A stretch of DNA of 64,000 nt. Origin: Paroedura picta (taxonomy: Eukaryota > Chordata > Lepidosauria > Squamata > Gekkonidae). Each line of letters begins with the position of its first letter. The stretch's first letter is position 1. The notes below the pieces were generated by a model that was not told the origin of the DNA, made no database searches, and saw only the letters and a program-made list of their open reading frames with translations. The position numbers and the translations under genes are program-made. Of the stretch, positions 59,065-64,000 are shown one piece after another. The DNA lies in contig NC_135373.1 of NCBI RefSeq assembly GCF_049243985.1, forward strand, positions 98,203,213 to 98,267,212, read 5' to 3'.

Positions 59065-60036
59065 TCTGTATGTATACAGACCATATATACTGCATACTCA
59101 CATACAGTGGACAGCCTAAAGAAAGCCTAGCCACTGGAGCTGCAGAATCACAGACTGTTCTGCTCAGAAGCAGGAAAGCAGAAGTGTGAAAGCATTTCAC
59201 AGTTTGAAGAGCATCACCAGGTAGTGCATTCTGAATAGGCCTACTTCAAAGGACAGCAGAGGACTGAAGATGTGCCATTCCTCTCAACATAAGGGATCCC
59301 AGATGTTCTGAAAATCCTATCCCTAGTGACAAATTCTCCATTGACATTACTTCTCAGTGATTAATCTACATTGATTCTATGATTCTATGACTTTTTAGAA
59401 TGAATTTTTCTTGACTGCATTTAGAGTTAGACAGATGCCTCTCAATATCAAATCTACTTGAAGTTCCGTAATGGCCACTTGAGGATCCTTCGTGCATGTG
59501 AGCTTGGCATTGGATGTAAGAAGGAAACATAGTCTGTGCAATCCATGTGGTTTCTGCCTCAGCAAAGAGGCTCTAAACAAAGTAACTCAATAATGTAATT
59601 AGTAAACTTTTCAAGAAGGCCACTTGTCCAAGAGGCACTGGACCAAATATTCAGGTCACATTTGTAGGGGGGGGGGAATCTATATGTCATTAAGAATCCA
59701 AACTGTACAGCCATACTCTTGTAGAAGCCTAAAGCTCATATACAGGTATAAGAAATCTCAGGAGGCTATTGAAGATCTCAGTAAATCCCAGCTGGCAATA
59801 ATGAAGAAATGCCTTAGAATCAGGAGCTCTGAGCTGACAGCGTCCCACAAGCCTTGCTTTTAGAACTGGACAACAGGAGATGTTTCACCAACAGAGATCC
59901 TTGTTCTCAAAGATGAAATTATGGACTAATCATGTTACTTGAAGCCAGAAACTGACCTAAAACAGAGCATTTTGTTACTTCAACCAGAAAAGTGATTTTG
60001 TTCTGGGCACTTTCACAGGTCTGACTGAGCAGAGTA

Positions 60037-60243
60037 TTAGACTTCAGGGACACCAAATGCCAGGTTGTCTCGTATCATCAAGGTTTTCCGGAGGTCTCGA
60101 TCCATGATTGGCCTTTGGGTTCGCCATTTGTGTGCTTCCTGTAGTCCTGGCTCAAAGTAGTATATGCAGGCTCCAAAGCCCACCAAGATGAGAATGGAGA
60201 TCATCAGATACACCGGCACGAACCAGTCCAAAAAATGAGGCAT
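60037..60243 (-). CDS. SMIM45: SMIM45: small integral membrane protein 45, 68 residues
   Basis: Complete microprotein from ATG at 60243 to TAA at 60039-60037. It starts MPHFLDWFVPVYLMISIL and ends RDNLAFGVPEV. A single hydrophobic helix spans about residues 7-30 (FVPVYLMISILILVGFGACI), followed by a charged tail (EPGLQEAHKWR, MDRDLRKTLMIRD). Sequence and 68-residue length agree with human SMIM45 as I recall it, with only conservative changes. A pyrimidine-rich acceptor (CCCTCTTTCCAG) ends at 60249, so the ATG lies five bases into the exon and upstream exon(s) are non-coding. The in-frame open frame continues upstream into intron sequence, so the acceptor fixes the start. Human SMIM45 lies between CENPM and SEPTIN3, which fits this position. 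The molecular role is unknown. Confidence 0.95.
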   Translation of the reverse strand: MPHFLDWFVPVYLMISILILVGFGACIYYFEPGLQEAHKWRTQRPIMDRDLRKTLMIRDNLAFGVPEV

Positions 60244-60517
60244 GTTTGCTGGAAAGAGGGAAAAAAATATTTTGTACTGGTTGAAAAGAAGAAAAATCAT
60301 GATCAAGCTTCTTTTTATAAATATATAAAAGCCCTCACCTTCAGAAAATGTTTTTTAATATTTAAGGCACTTCTTTTAGTCCTTGGCCCATTCCGCACAC
60401 ATAAGGTAATGCACTTTCAGTGTGCTTTGGCAGCTGGATTTTCCTGTGCGGAACAGGAAAATCTACTTCTAAAGTGTATCTATTGTGGGCAGAATAGGCC
60501 CTTGTCTCTAAAGCTGC

Positions 60518-61275
60518 AGTAAACAAGTTGGGGCCCTCTTCAACACATCTATCTTTTACGTAGTTAAACAGAGCTGTCATATCATCCCTTGCCCTCCTCT
60601 TCTCCAAGCTCCACATACCCAACTTCCTCAACCTTTCCTCATAAGGCATGGATTCAAACCCCTCAACCATCCTAGTTGCCCTTCTGTGAACACATTCCAA
60701 CTTGTCAATATCCTTCTTGAACTGCGGCCCCCAGAACTGGACATAATATTCCAGCTGAGATCTAACCAATGCAGACTAGCTCCCCTTACTCTAGATCAGG
60801 CTTTCTCAACCAGGGTTTCACGAAACCCTGGAGTTTCTTGACAGTCCTGGAAGGGTTTCCCAAATGGGTGGGAATTAATAAATGTTTATATATTTTTAAA
60901 ATTTGTTAAACGTTTATTGGTGATATGGCCATATATGCTCATGTCGACCCCCCCATTATCAACAATGGGCCTGGAGGAGGTGGGGTAGGGTGGGGCCCCA
61001 GGTAAGCATGTACACAGCTATGCTTTCCAACCATAATGCTCATGCCATTTCTGGGGTTTCTTGAAACCTCAAGAATGTTTCAGGGGGTTCTCAATGGTTA
61101 AAAAGTTGAGAAAAGCTGCTCTAGATTCTATGGTTCTAGCAATGCAGCCTAATATTGTATTAGCCTTCGTAGCTACCATATTGCACTGTGGGCTCATATT
61201 CAATATTTTCCACCAGAACTCCTAAATCCCTTTCACATGTACTACTACCAAGCCAGGAATCTCCCATCTTATAGT
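60518..61275 (-). mobile_element. CR1 LINE pol C-terminal fragment, split by a MITE
   Basis: The - strand reads SALVRSQLEYYVQFWGPQFK, KDIDKLECVHRRATRMVEGF and YEERLRKLGMWSLEKRRARD, the CR1 ORF2 C-terminus. The upstream part at 61130-61275 encodes GVLVENIEYEP-like and ILGCIA-like pieces. Interrupted by the element at 60797-61118. Confidence 0.85.
60797..61118. mobile_element. hAT-like MITE, 322 bp, inside CR1
   Basis: Terminal inverted repeats CAGGCTTTCTCAAC / GTTGAGAAAAGCTG. Perfect 8-bp target duplication CTCTAGAT at 60789-60796 and 61119-61126. Relatives at 20640 and 12495. Confidence 0.92.
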
Positions 61276-61299
61276 TATGTAGTAAAGGGACTGGGTGTT

Positions 61300-62200
61300 T
61301 TTATCCAGTCCTGTTAGCAACCCTACCTCAGATGCAGGTAGATGGATGTTTAACGATGTGTGTATATGACCCATACTTTGTTATTTACTACAAGGAACAC
61401 TGTTATTTGCTACAAGGAACACAGCAAACACATTTGTTATGTTAAAAATTAAGCTGTCCATGTTTGGAAAATCTCTTGTGCCCTTATTTATGATGCTCTT
61501 ATAGCCTTATTCAGACATTCTTAAAGTGATTAAAATAAATTTGCATGGGAGAGTAATTATAGAATTTACAATTTAGAGATATTCCTTTAATTTAGTAACA
61601 TTAAAGCAACTACAATTTGTAGACTGACTTTTTTTTTAGCTTAGTTTGTCAGGACAAGACATAGAAACCACTGTAGATGATGTGTTAGATACTGTTCATA
61701 TTAAACTTTAGTCATTCTTCATTCTGTTAGTCTCTCTGTGGACCCAAACAGAAGTAGAGATGGAAGACTGCACTAGATTAAACTGAAAGCCATTTGTTTG
61801 CTAGACCAAAAGGTGAAGGAGGCAGGTGAGCCACACCCAAAGAAAGGGAGTGTAAGTACTAGTGGCAAACAGAAGGAACCTAAGTAAACTTGGATATGTT
61901 ACAACTACTCAGGCTGCAGTTATCAAGGGATATTGCAGATAAGTGGAGAGAAATAGGCATAGGTTTGATGTCTTTGGCAGTTGTAGTATTAGAGGAGAAG
62001 GATGCTGTTGTTTTGGATATGTATTTATATGACTGTAAACTCTGAGAGCAGCAGTTATATAAATCCAAACATAAATAAAATAAATAAATAAATGCTAAAT
62101 TAAAAACCACAATTTTTATCTTTGTTGCTAGAGAAGAGGCCTTGGGCATCTTCTTTATATAATAATTGAGTGCACACACTATCCAACAACATGCTGATCC
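61300..62200. other. Upstream of SMIM45, no gene recognised
   Basis: AT-rich. A short AAAT-type repeat lies at about 62065-62092. SMIM45 leader exons may lie here or further right, but none can be placed. Confidence 0.35.
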
Positions 62201-62610
62201 CCTGATTGGCTCTCACTGAGGGACATGTCCCCAGTGGAGAGAGGGCACTCCATCACTGAGAGCCAGTCAGAGGCTCTTCCCTACCCCTGCTGTCGCCCTC
62301 CTCCTCTTCCACCTTCTCCTCCTCTGTGCTGCTTTCTGGCACTCGGAAGAGCCGGCAGGAGGTCAGCTGGAGAGCTGGGGGATGCCGTCTGGAAGCGCTC
62401 CACTGCGGATGCCCTGTGGTCCCACACCTCCTGGCTGTTAAGAGAGTGGGGGAGGCAGGTGCACACCATACTCCCATGCCTCTTGGCTGCCGGGAGAGCA
62501 GGGGAGGCCATCATGGTGCGCTCTGCTGCACCAGCACAGGCAGCCCAAGTTGCTGGCTGGTCTGCTCTGCAGGAGCCCATTTGCCCCCCCCCCCCCCTCT
62601 GTCTTTCCTC
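62200..62610. other. GC-rich segment upstream of SMIM45
   Basis: A GC-rich island of about 400 bp in AT-rich DNA, with open frames on both strands and a 14-C run at 62584-62597. The left edge has an inverted repeat, CTGATTGGCTCTCA / TGAGAGCCAGTCAG. It could be a transposon or a promoter region. Confidence 0.3.
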
Positions 62611-62868
62611 CTTGTTTGTTATAATTTAGGGGCTGCAGAAGGTGACAATACAAATCTAAAAGTAATAATAAGCATGTATGAAGAATACGTCATACCTAAG
62701 AAGAACAAAATTTGTGAAGGAAATTGGTTTTCACATGCATGTGAAAACTGATGAAGCTATACATTATAGAATTAAGAAGGCCAAGTACAAATTGTTCCTC
62801 TGGTGCCTTGAGAGAGTCTATGGTCAGGGACATAATTGTCTGTTGTATGAGTGACATTAGTGCATGAT

Positions 62869-63052
62869 AAGACTGCCAGATCCAAGTTGAGAAACTCCTG
62901 GAGATTTAGGGATAGAGCCTGAGGAGGACAAGGACCTCAGCGGAGTCCATCCACCAGAGCATCCATGTTATCCAGGGATTTGATCTCTGTGTCTACGAAT
63001 GAGCTGTAATTCCGGGGAATCACCAGGTCCCAGCTGGAGGCATCCCTAGTGC
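62869..63052 (-). mobile_element. Short TIR element, copy g
   Basis: GACTGCCAGATCCAAGTTGAG..CTCCTGGAGATTTAGGG at the left and GGTCCCAGCTGGAGGCATCC at the right match the 31353 family in reverse. Confidence 0.55.
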
Positions 63053-63904
63053 ATAATGAACACATTATGTTTTCATTATGGATTTTAAATATGTATGATT
63101 TTATTTTAGTTATTTTTCTTTGCATAGAATTTAAGGGAGAGTTGATTAGATTTTCAGTGTGCATACAAAGTATATACACAGAGACCCTGTATCTGGACAT
63201 TTCTCTTGGGTAGTTTCTGTACTAATAATTTGTACATGTGCAAGCTCTGTGCAAAGTCCTCTCTCCCATTCACACATTTATAACCAGTTGTTAAAAGTCT
63301 GCACAGAGTTTTTGCATTTAGCATTTCTTAGCCTTGTTTATCACCACCAGTCTCTTTCCTCTGGGCCTTTTTCTAATCTTTCAGCAATCAAAGATAACAG
63401 CTGTCAGAGGACAGGAACAAAGAATTACATTTATGGTTGAAGGTTTTGCTGTTGAATTGTTCTTATTGATTTGCTCATGATTGTAACTTTTGATTTTGAC
63501 TTCCCCCCCCCCCTTTCCACTTTAATCTCTGCCTCTATTTTAAGAGGTTTTATCTGTTGGAATGTATGTATTTAATAGTTCTAAGGCTGTCAAAAATAAT
63601 CTATAGCTGTTACTTTCTAGCAATGGCTTACCTTTAACAATTGATCTTTTTGTCTCTTGGACTGTGTATTACAAACTTCTTTTTCAAGTAACTATATATT
63701 CCTAGAAGGAGAAATATTTTTTAAAGTAAGACTTTACAGCAGAATAACTAGAACAAATTAGCATATTTTCCTTTAATTCATTTGAAGATCATTTTACTTT
63801 GAGCCAGTTCAGGCTTTTAGTTGCTCCTCTTTTATTCTATTCCCTTTCCCTAACTATTGACATACCTCTGGAACTCCAGAAAAAAGTTTCAGAGTACCTG
63901 GAAT

Positions 63905-64000
63905 ATAGGTATGCCAGCCTACAGCTGGGACCTGGGGTTCCCCTGGAATTACAGCTCATCTCCAGGCTACAGAGATCAGTTTCCTTGAAGAAAAGGGATG
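63905..64000 (+). mobile_element. Short TIR element, copy h (runs off the window)
   Basis: GTATGCCAGCCTACAGCTGG..GGAATTACAGCTCATCTCCAGG matches the left half of the 31353 family; the right half lies beyond the window. Confidence 0.5.

Larger units (their letters stand above)
53820..60036 (-). other. Region downstream of SMIM45, possibly including a long 3'UTR
   Basis: No coding gene seen. The Sauria SINE at 58782 and CR1 tail at 57065 lie inside. AATAAA signals on the - strand occur near 55368 and 53831. Whether the SMIM45 transcript reaches them cannot be decided from sequence. Confidence 0.3.

Noticed and set aside
60362-60769. 135-codon frame as a host gene
   Set aside because: It is the CR1 LINE pol C-terminus, followed by unrelated sequence.
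62225-62751. Overlapping 134- and 141-codon frames near the right end
   Set aside because: Two frames overlap on one strand and others on the opposite strand; this is a GC-composition effect without motifs.
1-64000. CRISPR arrays, operons, prokaryotic defence or phage systems
   Set aside because: The window is vertebrate nuclear DNA with spliced genes; no spaced direct-repeat arrays or bacterial-type gene clusters were seen.

Overview
The window is nuclear DNA from a squamate reptile, most likely a lizard. The evidence is five near full-length tRNA-headed SINEs with a BovB-type 3' tail ('Sauria' SINEs), a BovB LINE fragment, CR1 and L2 LINE remnants, several tRNA-derived SINEs, and hAT-type and foldback MITEs. 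Genes have GT-AG introns. The species cannot be named from this sequence alone.

Four protein-coding genes are recognised, and their order matches the human 22q13.2 neighbourhood NAGA - WBP2NL - SEPTIN3 - SMIM45 as I recall it. From left to right: (1) the last three coding exons of NAGA on the + strand (1-2298); (2) a complete eight-exon WBP2NL/WBP2-like gene on the - strand (coding 15923 to 6034), starting in a CpG island at about 15.48-16.30 kb and lying tail-to-tail with NAGA; (3) SEPTIN3 on the - strand (coding 42901 to 24485, ten coding exons), plus a strong candidate alternative 5' exon at 44849-45779 that would add about 302 residues to the N-terminus; (4) the single coding exon of the microprotein gene SMIM45 on the - strand (60243-60037). 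I assembled the exons by matching splice sites and codon phase by eye, and every junction is in frame.

The rest is introns and intergenic DNA filled with repeats. About 16.3-24.4 kb separates WBP2NL from the SEPTIN3 3' end and holds a Ty1/copia fossil, a foldback MITE, a tRNA-derived SINE, a CR1 tail and an hAT-like MITE. SEPTIN3 introns carry BovB, L2, Sauria SINEs and a cluster of short TIR elements. About 46-60 kb holds L2, a clear hAT MITE, SINEs and microsatellites. About 60.5-61.3 kb is a CR1 pol fragment split by a hAT-like MITE with perfect target-site duplications. Beyond about 61.3 kb no gene is recognised.

NAGA is a lysosomal glycosidase, WBP2NL a WW-domain ligand linked to sperm, SEPTIN3 a neuronal septin GTPase and SMIM45 a small membrane protein, so this is a conserved neighbourhood and not a pathway. 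I found no new enzymatic or defence system. The main points of interest are the WBP2-like C-terminus of the WBP2NL gene, the long SEPTIN3 N-terminal exon, a SINE tail extending the pyrimidine tract of a SEPTIN3 splice acceptor, and several nested transposon insertions.
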